The notes under the pieces: generated by a model
The model's input: only the letters and a program-made list of their open reading frames with translations
Databases searched by the model: none
What the model was told of the DNA's origin: nothing
Shown: in pieces, positions 32,455 through 42,928 of the stretch
Layout of the letters: each line of letters begins with the position of its first letter
Position numbering within the stretch: the stretch's first letter is position 1
Made by a program: the position numbers and the translations under genes
DNA from: Notospermus geniculatus
Lineage: Eukaryota; Nemertea; Pilidiophora; Heteronemertea; Lineidae
Direction of reading: 5' to 3'
DNA: 64,000 bases
NCBI GenBank assembly: GCA_002633025.1
Contig: NMRB01000741.1
Coordinates: 4,693 to 68,692 of the forward strand

Positions 32455-33270
32455 GAGCTTCTGTCAAGATTTCCCGATGTGCAAGTTCTCGTACTGACAG
32501 CAACCGCCTCTCTGATGAGCTTCTGTCAAGATTTCCCGATGTGCAAGTTCTCGTACTGACAGCAACCGCCTCTCCAACAGCGCAACAAGGACTGATTAAA
32601 CAGTTGAAATAGAGAGATCCAGTGAAAATCATTCGTAATCCTGACAGGGTGAACATTCACTACAGCAAGAAAAAAAGGCCTTCGTCACTTCAAACAGAAG
32701 ACCACCTTGAGGAAATTTTGTCACCAATGGTACAGGACCGTCCTGTTGAGAGACAAAGTGAAATATCCACTGACTGTGATTTACACAGACACCAAAGTCA
32801 TAAGTTTTGCCTATGTATATTTTGAGAAAAATATGGGGAGCAACCAGTACATTGGGGAGGCAAAACCAGAGAACAGGCTTTTTGCTCAGTATCATCAAGT
32901 CTATCCTGAGGACATGAAACGATTCATTGTGCAAGAAATGTGCAAAGAACAGAGCAACATCCGTGTAGTATTTGCTACTGTTGCCCTTGGAATGGGACTT
33001 GATGCTCCTCACATTCGAACGATCATACATTACAAGCCACCAACTTCACTGGAAAAATATTTCCAGGAAACTGGAAGAGCCGGTAGAGATGGTGAGCCCA
33101 GTCATGCTGTTCTCTAATACAACAACACCGACATCCATGCAAATAGACCTGGTTATGAGAAAGTGTCGGAATGACAGTATGTGTTATCGGGATATATGAT
33201 GCTTCAACACTCTGGACACAAATCTTCTCCAGACAGAGATGAAAATAACTGCTGTGACTACTGTGACAAA
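32455..33270 (+). pseudogene. RecQ-like DNA helicase, C-terminal half, broken
   Basis: In successive frames the sequence encodes VLVLTATASPTA (motif III), [40 protein letters not shown] (motif V), [10 protein letters not shown] (motif VI) and a HC/CCDYCDK zinc-binding segment near 33250. A TAG follows motif III, a frameshift occurs near 32720-32750, and TAA and TGA interrupt the region after motif VI. RecQ enzymes unwind DNA 3' to 5' in repair; many invertebrate copies of this type appear to be carried by mobile elements. The first block is tandemly duplicated with a 62-bp offset (32455 and 32517) beside an ambiguous base, possibly an assembly artefact. Confidence 0.75.
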
Positions 33271-33276
33271 CTGCAA

Positions 33277-33464
33277 CTACCAGGGGATGACACCCAGCTC
33301 CAATAGATCTTGTTCGACATGGAATAGTTCTTCTGTAATTGGAGTCAGCTGCTCTAGACGATCTGTCTTTGTCTGTGATCCTGCACGAAGGTTTCGCGCA
33401 GAATCAAAACATTTGGTGAGCTGATCACCACCAAGAGGTATTGATGCGGTTTCAAAGTCTTCTT
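33277..33464 (-). pseudogene. DUF6589-like exon fragment
   Basis: After an acceptor TTATCTTTCAG the minus strand encodes IPLGGDQLTKCFDSARNLR, then RLEQLTPITEELFH. The GGDQLT...RARN...R pattern followed by a P(I/V)xExxH segment is characteristic of DUF6589, a domain of uncertain function found in many invertebrate, apparently transposon-related, genes. A stop occurs at 33277. The fragment is back-to-back with the helicase pseudogene. No other exon was found. Confidence 0.55.
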
Positions 33465-34220
33465 CTGAAAGATAAATCAGACTTCAATAAAATAAGTAGT
33501 ACCGGTACATGTGTATACGTGAACATCTATGCTAATCATCCATGTAATTTGTTATTCAGGCCAGTTTAAGCTCTCATTTCCTGAACACTGCCCTCTGGTG
33601 GCCTAGTCGTTTTTATCTTCTCTAGACTGGTTGTTTTTATGTTCTGTAGCTTTTCTCTGCAACGCATGCCGAGGCTGACCTATTTCCTTTGTTTTTGACC
33701 ATGCTGCATATGCCTGGATCGCTACCAGGCTATGCTCGTCACTATATATCTCTCGATTTGATGTTTAATAACACTCTTACTCATATCCTTATACACTGAA
33801 AACCTCAATGGGACTCTGGAGAGAGGACCGATGCTCTGTAAGTTGATGAAATATGTACAGTAACATTGAAAGATGCAGTAGTAAACATCCCATGCTGGAG
33901 TTACTGGTGGCGGCCATCTTGATTTCTTTGTTTCGCCCCACCACTCCAAGTTTGTGGCCTTGTCCTAACAATTGTTTGGAGTTGCCTGCAGAAGATCTGT
34001 ACTGTCAGTGTTATATATCATGATGAATATTTGATGATTGTTACTAGTTTGCAAAGTGTAGGCTTAGTTACCAAATGGTGATTATATTATTGCTCATGTC
34101 TGAGGATTCAGAATTGGTTTAGTTTGTTAGGCTTAGTGCAGGAGGCGCCACTGTGCGGTGGCATGATGATTGTTTACACTCACACCTCAGACTGTATTTT
34201 AGCATGTGTACAATACTGTG
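33465..34220. other. No gene recognised
   Basis: No convincing coding or repeat unit. Confidence 0.35.
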
Positions 34221-34402
34221 TACAGTGGAACCTCCCTTAATGGACACCTCTGCCAGGAGGACACCTCTCTAATCAGGACACCAATGTTCAGTCCCAAACT
34301 GGTCATTTCTATTCACTTCAACCTCTATAATCAGGACACCTCTCTATTAAGGACAGCATTTGTCAGTCCCAAAGGTGTCCTTAATAGAGAGGTTCCACTG
34401 TA
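34221..34402. mobile_element. Mariner-type MITE
   Basis: The ends TACAGTGGAACCTC and GAGGTTCCACTGTA include TA duplications. The interior has TCTAATCAGGACACC and ATTAAGGACA blocks in both orientations. CAGTGGAACCTC-type elements are widespread Tc1/mariner derivatives. Confidence 0.8.
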
Positions 34403-34563
34403 TTCTCAGGAATTTGTACTTATCATGCATTCCTTTGTATCTCTTCAGTTTACCGCTCACAAAGATTCCAATCAAGAAAGAGCACGTTAAAAGACATCCC
34501 TGGTTAGCTTACTCAAGATCGTCCACATGGTAAAAGAACATCGTCACCAAGGACACGCTGAAG

Positions 34564-35019
34564 ATGAATAACCAACCTGGCCTACAGATCTTGTCAGATG
34601 CCGCCCTGGCATACGTACAAAGAGAACTGACCCGAGTGGAATTGGACATCCAGAGCCTGGAAAGAACACTAGTAGCAAGCGCCGGACCCCCGAGGCCGCC
34701 CGTTCCTCGCCCTCGTTCTCCGCCTGTGAGAGCGAGCACGATCCCGACGCCGAGACGATCCCTACTATTGACGACTCCGGAACCGGAAATCCAACTCGTG
34801 TTGGCGGATGTGACAACTGAACCACCCGTCATAGGCATACATGTCACTGAGCATTCAGAAAGCGTTGAGGGTACTCGCCCTGATGAACCCTCAGCATTTC
34901 GACAGCCGACAGCGATTGGTGTGAGCCAAATCACTCGCCCTGAGCCCTTGATGGCCTCGTCACCACTGTCGCTGGTCGAATCACACTGGGCCAAAAAAGT
35001 CCTGTCCGGATCAGTGTGA
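34564..35019 (+). CDS. Uncharacterised proline-rich ORF
   Basis: This 151-residue frame has an N-terminal helical stretch (RELTRVELDIQSLERTL) and then a proline/arginine/serine-rich tail. No family is recognised. It lies just after a mariner-type MITE. Longer opposite-strand frames exist over the same GC-rich DNA. Composition suggests a gag-like or random frame; coding status is uncertain. Confidence 0.25.
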   Translation: MNNQPGLQILSDAALAYVQRELTRVELDIQSLERTLVASAGPPRPPVPRPRSPPVRASTIPTPRRSLLLTTPEPEIQLVLADVTTEPPVIGIHVTEHSESVEGTRPDEPSAFRQPTAIGVSQITRPEPLMASSPLSLVESHWAKKVLSGSV

Positions 35020-36865
35020 CACCCCAATCCGCATCCGTGTCTACACCCCAATACGCATCTGAGTGATACCTCTACCCTGATCCGGGTAGGTACGTCTTTC
35101 CGCAGCGTGTTGGTAAGCTGCCCTGTGTGTAACGCCTCGTCTTGCCAATTGGTCAATTATCCCGTCTTGGACGAGGCCTAATCTGGATTATGACAGCTCA
35201 CAATGGCATATTTGCGCAGTCTTAAATCAGTGAAACCTAATTAAACATGGATTATGACACCTACATTTACCGAGTGTGTTACATGTACTTGTATGTGTAC
35301 AAGTGGCGTTTCTGAATTATGTACCCATGATCTCCTCCGAATGCTATAAAGATTCTTGAATTAAAGCAATGTAGATGTATTTAGTGTATGTTAAATGAAC
35401 TGCTTATCATGACAACTTCCTAAAGGTTCACTGTAGGCCAATAACAAGATATTGAAAGTCAAATTAAAATAGGATGACGCAGCCAGTTACAGCACGAGAT
35501 TCTTTTGATATCGCTCAATACAGTAGTGAGAACGTTCTACTTTATCACAAAAGTGGAATTTTCTGGCCAGCTATACAAATGGCTGAGCCATAAACGTTGC
35601 CTTGTTGACCTATGCCTGTATACAATATTATACTTGTATCGTTTAAAAGGACATATGAGCGTGATTTCTGGCTCGTTGACTTGCAGACGGTGTAAAATTG
35701 GCAAAATAATCACTCAAATTTAAGAAGGTGGCTATTGATCGCGCCTGGCTTGCTAAATTTGGGTAATACGTCGAGCTGCTGCCCTCCTTGTCCTGAACCA
35801 GGTCAATCCCATGGTTTTGTATTCGGTTAGCTTAGTGCAAAGGATGAGACAACTTTAACCACGTGGTCGGGGGGTCAGTTCCCCTGGAGGCCAAGTTGTT
35901 GTGTGTTTTCGCTTCTTTTCTCACAAAAATATTGGAAGTTCTTGAAATAATTAATGTAATGAAATAGTATTTGGGCACTGGCTTGAAGCATCCATCTAAG
36001 ACGATATGAAATAAATATTGGTAAAAGGGACTTCGTCGGAGTTACTGCATGGTAGGCCCCTATATGCACCTTTCAGAAAAAGTTCCAGAACTAGCAAATT
36101 AACTTGTCCTTGATTAGACAACAAGAGTAGAGAAAACATGCTGAGCTGGAACTTATTCCAAGAAGTGTGTGTATTGCCTTGGAGGAATTATACTGTATAA
36201 TTCCTCCAAGGTATTGCCAACAGGAAAAAAATCTGAGCTCCCGACTTTCTTAGCAGGCAAAGAAATATAGGATCTAGTTGCAAAGAAACACTTTTAAATG
36301 AGACAATTTGCCAGGATTAGAAATGTGGATTAGATTTCATTAATTCTGTAGGCCTATACAGTTCGGGATCTAATCAAACTACATGTACATAGAGGGCTGC
36401 AATCCAAGCTGATAGTTTGTTCCGCCAAACTGCTGCAATTACATGTCGCATGAAAGAACTCAGTCACTGACGACCTCAGTTATCCTTGGAGGAATTATGC
36501 TTGTCAAGTCAATGTAATTCAATCAAGCTTACTCCTACCAAATTAACGGTTTGGACTGAACGGGTTGAACGCATCTCAGGTGTGAATTGATCATGCCATG
36601 TGAACAACTTTTGAGTACCTGACATGGGTATGAAAGAGAGGATCCTACTCCCTGTAAAGTTACCACTATCTGAAGCAGCCATACGATCAACAGCATTCTG
36701 ATCACCTAACGTTTGTGGATAAAACTTGTCCGATTTTAACAACAAGCCGTGTACTCTGCCCCCCCCCCCTTTGAATGGGAATTTTTGTTCATCGAACTTC
36801 AAAATCTTGATTTTTCAACAACACGTTTAACATCGGTAACTGAACCATCTTTTTTCAACATGGAA
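35020..36865. other. No gene recognised
   Basis: Contains the perfect palindrome at 36177-36211 and no convincing exon. Confidence 0.35.
36177..36211. repeat. Perfect 35-bp palindrome
   Basis: The 17-base arms CCTTGGAGGAATTATAC and complement are separated by one base. Half of it (TCCTTGGAGGAATTAT) recurs at about 36483. Confidence 0.85.
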
Positions 36866-36935
36866 TTTGGCCTGCTGGTTAAGGCAATTATGCCTAATGC
36901 AAGGCTTCGTGGGTTCGAGAGCGGTAGGAAGCAAT
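36866..36935 (+). ncRNA. tRNA-derived SINE or tRNA pseudogene
   Basis: The A-box-like CTGCTGGTTAAGGC (about 36872-36885) and the B-box GGGTTCGAGAGC (36911-36922) are spaced as in a tRNA gene, with a plausible GGC/GCC D-stem. There is no clean acceptor stem, so a functional tRNA is unlikely. Confidence 0.5.
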
Positions 36936-37774
36936 GTCTTTCACCTTTAGACCTAATAAACCAGTTATTATTATTTGGCACCTCATACTCTATATTGAAT
37001 GAGACCCCAAACAATCTCTCTGTCTCTTCAGAAGTTTCTGCTAAAGAAGTGTTCAGCTTGAAAAAGACCCGTTGGGGTCGAAAATTCACGCGTTTCTGGA
37101 AGCTGACTTTCTGTATACATGTACATGTATTATCATTTTGTGTGTTGATTCTTGTGCCCGTTCTTTCTTTGGATATCTCTCAGTTAGGCTACATTCATAA
37201 AATAAAAAGTCAAAGCCGTTACTGTATTTGCCGAAGTGATTACCTGCCGTTAACACCAGCCTTTCAAATGATTGTTCTAGTGCCCTTGGACCTTGCCGTC
37301 CTTCAATTCACTACAGCTTCAGTTTGTTGATTCAGTAATAAAACTCCTTCCATGTAGTTTCACTACATATGTATAAATGGTATTTAACTTTTCTACTCCG
37401 GTATGTAAGTGTATTTTTAAACAGAATTGGCCTAACCGGTCATTTATCTGCCAAACCAATGTGTTGACACCCCGGGGTTGACACAGTCATCTCGTTTGCC
37501 AGAGAAAATGGCACTTCTCTGCAGAGAAAAACACGCAGTCAGACCTGGCTGCCCAGCATTAACCCTATTATGAAGGGGGTTCCCTTCCAACCTGTCCAGA
37601 TTTAAAGTTAATTATCCGCTTATGATAGCAATAATATAATTATATTCTTGTTATAGGCCTGAGAAACTGATGTGTAGAATTTATAGTTGTATTAATGGTA
37701 TTCATACAGTATTGACCCTTCCTGAGATACAACTTCAAACAACTCCAGGTCACTTGTCATGCCTCGCCATTTCA
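36936..37774. other. No gene recognised
   Basis: An ORF spanning 36749-37330 runs through the tRNA-like element and has no domain, so it is treated as chance. Confidence 0.35.
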
Positions 37775-37786
37775 ATTAATGCCATT

Positions 37787-38149
37787 GAGGAACCCGCAGA
37801 ACTACGCCACGACGTGGCGCTGTCAGTGTAAGACCCGGAAGTCCTATTTTCTAACAGTATTTCCATTTACTTCTTGCCCCAAAATAAACCACTCTCTTTG
37901 GTTCAATTTTGATTAAATTACACTGTCCTGTTACATGTTCAAAGTTCTCCATATATCACTGCTTTTTTTCGTCAGAAACGCCACAGGATGCCAACACTGA
38001 CAACGTCTTTTGGGGAAATTTCCACGGAAAATTGTGTAGAAAAATGTACACGTGCTTTGACGACGTGACGTCAACAGCGAAAAAAGTGACGTCAGTACGT
38101 CATTCGGGTCTTATACTGACTGCGCCATCTGCAGTCATGCGGGTTCCCC
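37787..38149. mobile_element. MITE with GAGGAACCCGC ends and 12-bp target duplication
   Basis: Sister of the MITE at 5587-5956. The ends GAGGAACCCGC and GCGGGTTCCCC are bracketed by exact ATTAATGCCATT repeats (37775-37786 and 38150-38161). The interior shares the TTCTAACRSTATTTCCATTT segment and ACGTCA-rich right half. Confidence 0.75.
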
Positions 38150-38546
38150 ATTAATGCCATTTACCTTGACTTTGATACTGAGATCATGGACAAAAATCAA
38201 CATTTTTTCACAGAGTTGTCTCGGGGGAAGTGGTCGCTAAAAGACGACTTTGTAATACATTACTATCAGGATTACTTCTTGTTGTCAAAACACTATAATC
38301 TATTTTAGTTTCTTTTGAGTTTAATTTGTTGTATTCTTTCAAACATTAAGTGTCAATTTTATTTAGGATGTGAAACACATTTCTTTTAACTTTAAGAACC
38401 CTGAATAGGGTTTTTTCAAGTCTCGAATAAGTTATTGAGGAAGTAGGAACATAAAAGTTTAGCTTCTTTGAAAAATGTGTATCATTTATAAATTCCTTAG
38501 GTAACAGGTTAGACATAGATGCCTGTAAACTTTCTTCATTTTCAAA

Positions 38547-39530
38547 CTAACCTAAATCTGCAAGAATGTAACAGAAATTAGCTGTAAAGCCTCTAACCTC
38601 AAATACAGTATTATTCTGTAAACCTGTGATTTTTAGGGGTGTTTTTCTAAAAGGGCCTTTAGGAATTTTTGCTTCATTGTCAGGCAACAGTTTCAATTCA
38701 TTTTCCGTAAATTTTTCAATCGCCTCTATTTTTGCTTTATTTTCTTCTTTAATGAGATACCTGTTTTTCTCTATCTCTTCAAGTTTTCTTTGAAATTCAT
38801 TTGCTTCTAAAATTTTCTTCCTCTCTCTTTTTGAACAAATCAGGATATTTTTTAGCTTTTCAGGTAATGCTATCTCAACTATTTCATACAGCAGTGAAGA
38901 ATTTATGTTGCGCCTCTTTTGTAATGTTATAAACTTTATTCCTGTTTCATTCAGTTTATATTCCGAAAAATCTTTTACATGTACCAATTGTAAAACCGTG
39001 ACTTTCGAAAAGATTAGACACATCATTCTCATTAAAAGAACCTCTGAAATCTCTCGTTGCGTCAATATCTAAAATAAAGAAACCTTTTTCATTTAACAGA
39101 ACCTCAATTGCAGGAAGTTTTTCTATCAACTCATTTATTGTGAAATCTGAGAGTGAAACTTTAAATGTTGCAACAAAGTTGTCTAATTTTAACTCCCTGT
39201 TGATCCTTATTTTAACTCCCTGTTGATCCTTTTTAGAATGTAAGAAGATGTGTTTTTAGTATTAGCATTTATTACGTGTTTTATTTTCACAGATAAAGCA
39301 TCTAAAATTATATCACCTTGATAGAAACATTCCTTAATTGCAAGATTTGTCATTTTTCTGTTATTTGTGTTCAAGAGGAAGTGTTTATTTTCCTTTATAA
39401 CTTCCTCTTTTTTCATAACTTTGTACAGCATAATATTATCTACAAATGTCTCTGTAACAGGTTCTAAAGTGTTAAATTGTGATTTGAAGTATTTATTATG
39501 AAGGTGATACATTTTTTGCGACAACTTCAA
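38547..39530 (-). pseudogene. Virus-like element gene, broken by a 23-bp duplication and a frameshift
   Basis: Two minus-strand frames (39530-39207 and 39065-38547) plus an intervening open segment appear to be one former gene. A 23-bp tandem duplication at 39187-39232 breaks the first from the middle; a frame change near 38985-39000 separates the middle from the last. The middle segment contains FILDIDATRDF, a motif I associate loosely with uncharacterised proteins of virus-like elements in invertebrates. The C-terminal part is lysine/glutamate-rich and probably coiled coil. I cannot name the family. Same strand and spacing as the capsid-like fragment upstream suggest one element. Confidence 0.45.
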
Positions 39531-39746
39531 TCATATTTCCCTCATTCTCTACGTGTTCCATTTATTTAGGAGAATTTTTTTTCAATTTTTGACATTTTAG
39601 TCGTACTTGTTGATGATTTTTAATGTTTTTCACACTTTAGTCGGGGGTTGTTGATGATTTTGCTGTTTTTTTCTGAAGTTTAGTGCTAACACGAAGGCGT
39701 TTCTTGATTGAACAATGATTTGGCTTCGTTGAAAAAATACGTTTCT

Positions 39747-39956
39747 TTACTCCTTTGGCATGATAATATGTTTCCCACGACGGTCTTCATAAATAACAAA
39801 TCTATTATTATTTCTTGATTGTGAAATATTGTAAAATGTACAAGGTATTCCTGCATAAACAAGTCTGATACTTTCTACATTTTCTACTTCCTCATCTAAT
39901 TGAATTGTTAAATCATTTGCTTCTTGATCAGGATAATCTTTTGAATCTATCATTAT
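39747..39956 (-). pseudogene. Fragment resembling a Polinton-type penton or minor capsid N-terminus
   Basis: About 68 residues end in a stop. The core has an acidic stretch, then SIRLVYAGIPCTFYNIS and a NNRFVIYE segment. A tyrosine/asparagine pattern of this kind occurs in the first beta strands of penton-like proteins of Polinton and adintovirus relatives. The similarity is short and the assignment is tentative. The ORF as drawn extends to 40082, but everything beyond 39956 belongs to the inserted long-TIR element, which entered at or just before the first codons. The remainder of the protein is missing. Confidence 0.35.
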
Positions 39957-40681
39957 AGTGGGGCAGCTTAGCTCCAAAAAAGAGGTCGATTGTGCACTAT
40001 CCCTTAAAAGCATGAAACTTGGCACATGGTTAGAGCAACACAATACAAAGATTTTTAGTCCAGGGGCCACCGGAAATTGCACCCCGTATGGCGGCCATCT
40101 TAGATTTCAAAATGGCCACCATTGTGGATCAGTTTTAATGAATATCTCCTTAACAAGCAGAGATATCGAGACAGTTGAAACGCCTATACCCACATTTTAG
40201 GGGTCTAGGAATGTAATGGTGACATAAAATGTTTGAAAATTGTTGCCGCCATCTTGAAATCCAAGATGGCCGCTATCCACAACTCTTCTGCTCAATATCT
40301 CTTTAACTAGTAGAGATATGGAGACAGATGAAACGCCTATACCCACATTTTAGGGGTCTATGAATTTAATGGTGACATAAAATGTTTGAAAATTGTTGCC
40401 GCCATCTTGAAATCCAAGATGGCCGCTATCCACAAGCTATTCTGCTCAATATCTGATTAATTAGTAGAGGTATTGAGACAGCTGAAACGTCTATACCCAC
40501 ATTTTAGGGGTCAAGGAATCCAATAGTGACATTGACTATAAGATAGCTGCCACATATTCAAAGATACGCACCATCCAAATCTATAAACATAGCGTATCAT
40601 CAGTCAACAGGTCGACACAGAACATGGGGAGGAATGATCCATCAAGAAGACATCACGAGCACTTGGCTGAAAAAGCACAGC

Positions 40682-41050
40682 TCAGCATCTCTTGGCTTTT
40701 CTAGTCTCTGTTGCATTCCCCATCACAAGAACATAGTGATGTGCATGGAAGTGCAGACTTCTTACACACCTGCACCGACCAGTGCATCGTTTTGTGCATC
40801 CACACTGGATAAATTCATTGCAGATCTTTGCAGCTTCAGGTAGTGTTGTCCAAATCGGTTTCAACTGGCCTTCAGATGCCTTTTACCAACCCCACTCACT
40901 TGGCCATTGGGAGCTGAGGTTGCGCTTGTAATACCTGACCCCAGCATAAAGATCCTTGGCACACTGCACGTCTGACATGCTGCACCAGAGCGTTGTGTGT
41001 AGGCGGAATTGATTCCAGAGGTCTGCCTTTCTTTGCAAACAGTTTCATTC
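40682..41050 (-). pseudogene. Captured cysteine-rich gene fragment, left arm and centre
   Basis: In two frames with stops, the minus strand encodes SIPPTHNALVQHVRRA, then CWGQ, an EWGW motif, IWTTLPEAAKICNEFIQC, and GCTKRCTGRCRC. This order (PPT..AL..H..RA..Q...WGQ, then W..LPEA...C..LI.C.C.K.C.GRC.C) is one I recognise from many uncharacterised invertebrate proteins with a CXC/TSO1-like cysteine-rich tail. The copy is dead. Confidence 0.5.
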
Positions 41051-41861
41051 GTGATGTATTAAGGTTGGTTCATACTTTACACATTGCGCGTTGCGCAAGG
41101 GGGTCGAAATGGTCGACCCAAGTGCGCTTTGCGTTTCGCAAAGTTCATGGTCAACTGGCATTGCGCGTCGACTCGGCCGACCCGAATCCGAGTCCGTCAC
41201 GCTATTCGCTTCTGTTTATCAATTCATACTTCACCGGTGCTGCGCCTCATTTTGCGCAATGGATTCAACAGACGAGGAACGCAACGCGCAAAATCTGGTC
41301 AAGTCAAACGGATTCGTTGACGGAATGTACGAGCGCAACAACTGACGGGGTGAAATGTGATTAGCGAGTTCAGTGCGTTCACTGCGTCTCCGGACACGAT
41401 TCGTTTCTTGCATACCCATAGGCCTATCCGTTGCTGGTGCGGTGACCAGATTTTCCATTCCGCAATCGGGTTGCCGCAGAAGTATGAATTGCCCGTTAAG
41501 GTTCATTTCATACTTCAGACAAGCGCAAAGCGCAAGACGCAGGTACTTGTGCGATCATATATCAGAATGACGAATCTTGCAATGGTGCTCATACACTGAC
41601 TCCGGTATACCGTATGTCTGTTCATGGTCGACTTCAGAAGCGCATTTGTGAGCTCTGGGAACGACCCCATGCAGTTCGCTTACCACGCCCAGCAAATGCT
41701 GACACAGTGTCGCATCCTGTCAGTGCATGAAACATGGGGAGGACTTTACATTTCTCAGGGCCGAGAGCAGTGGCTATGTCATGAGTGTGCAGAGATGAAT
41801 CGCAAGCTCTTCCCTGTTCCCTGGTTAGCCTGTTCCCAGGCTAACCATCTTCACAGAAAGT

Positions 41862-41987
41862 CTCTTCAATGAACTTATCCGGTGTGGATGCACAAAACGA
41901 TGCACTGGTCGGTGCAGACGTAAGAAGTCTGCACTTCCGTGCACATCACTATGTTCTTGTGTTGGGGAATGCAACAGAGACTGGTGA
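41862..41987 (+). pseudogene. Captured cysteine-rich tail, right arm
   Basis: The plus strand encodes FNELIRCGCTKRCTGRC, then ALPCTSLCSCVGECNRDW and a stop. It is the inverted counterpart of the left-arm fragment and is better preserved, with twelve cysteines over about 32 residues in CxC pairs. It probably binds zinc in the parent protein. Confidence 0.55.
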
Positions 41988-42928
41988 AGCCAAGAGATGA
42001 TTAGCTGTGCTTTTTCAGCCAACTGCTCGTGATGTTTTCTTGATGGATCATTCCTCCCCATGTTGTGTGTCGACCTGTCGACTGATGATACGCTATGTTT
42101 ATAGATTTGGATGGTGCGTATCTTTGACTATAAGATAGCTGCCACATATTCAATGTCACTATTGGATTCCCAGACCCCTAAAATGTGGGTATAGACGTTT
42201 CAACTGTCTCAATATCACCACTACTTAATGAGATATTGAGCAGAATAGCTCATGGATAGCGGCCATCTTGGATTTCAAGATGGCGGCAACAATTTTCAAA
42301 CAGTTTATGTCACCATTAAATTCCTAGACCCCTAAAATGTGGGTATAGGCGTTTCATCTGTCTCGATATCTCTACTAGTTAAGGAGATATTGAGCACAAT
42401 GGCTTGTGGATGGCGGCCATCTTGGATTTCAAGATGGCGGCCACAAATTTCAAACATTTTATGCACCATTGGATTCCTAGACCCTTGAAATGTGGGTATA
42501 GGAATTTCAACTCTCTTGATATCTCAACTAGTTACGGAGATATTCAACAAAACAGATCTACAATGGTGGCCATTTTGAAATCTAAGATGGCCGCCAGACG
42601 GGGTGCAATTTCCGGTGGCCCCTGGACTAAAAATCGTTGTTTTGTGTTACTCTAACCATCTGCCAAGTTTCATGCTTTTAAGGGAAAGTGCACAATTGAT
42701 CAGCTAAGCCGCCCGACTATAAGTATTTTATCCATTTATAGTAGTAAAAATCTTTGAAATTAGTATCTGGGAATAATAGGAAAAATTGAAAGAAGCCGTG
42801 TTTCTATAGGCCTATATCTGCCATGATTTTAGTGCGAATTTCGTCTTATGAAACGGGTCAAGTCAATTATGCCGCACTAAGCTCGGATACGCGCGTAACG
42901 GAAATCTTCCTCTTCCGTCCAGATCCTT

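Larger units (their letters stand above)
39957..42719. mobile_element. 2.76-kb long-TIR element carrying gene fragments
   Basis: The ends TAGTGGGGCAGCTTAGCT and its near complement are bracketed by TA (39955-39956, 42720-42721). The arms are about 870 bp each (to about 40825 and from about 41865) and contain three diverged copies of a unit with CATCTTGAAATCCAAGATGG. The centre (about 40825-41865) includes unassigned sequence and another small repeat (about 41060-41540). No transposase is visible. It splits a virus-like gene. Confidence 0.75.

Noticed and set aside
34509-35156. 215-residue minus ORF opposite the proline-rich frame
   Set aside because: GC-rich shadow frame with irregular cysteine-rich composition; no family pattern.
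36749-37330. 193-residue plus ORF
   Set aside because: It crosses a tRNA-like element and low-complexity DNA and has no recognisable domain.
39957-40082. N-terminal extension of the capsid-like ORF
   Set aside because: These residues are encoded by the inverted end of the inserted transposon.
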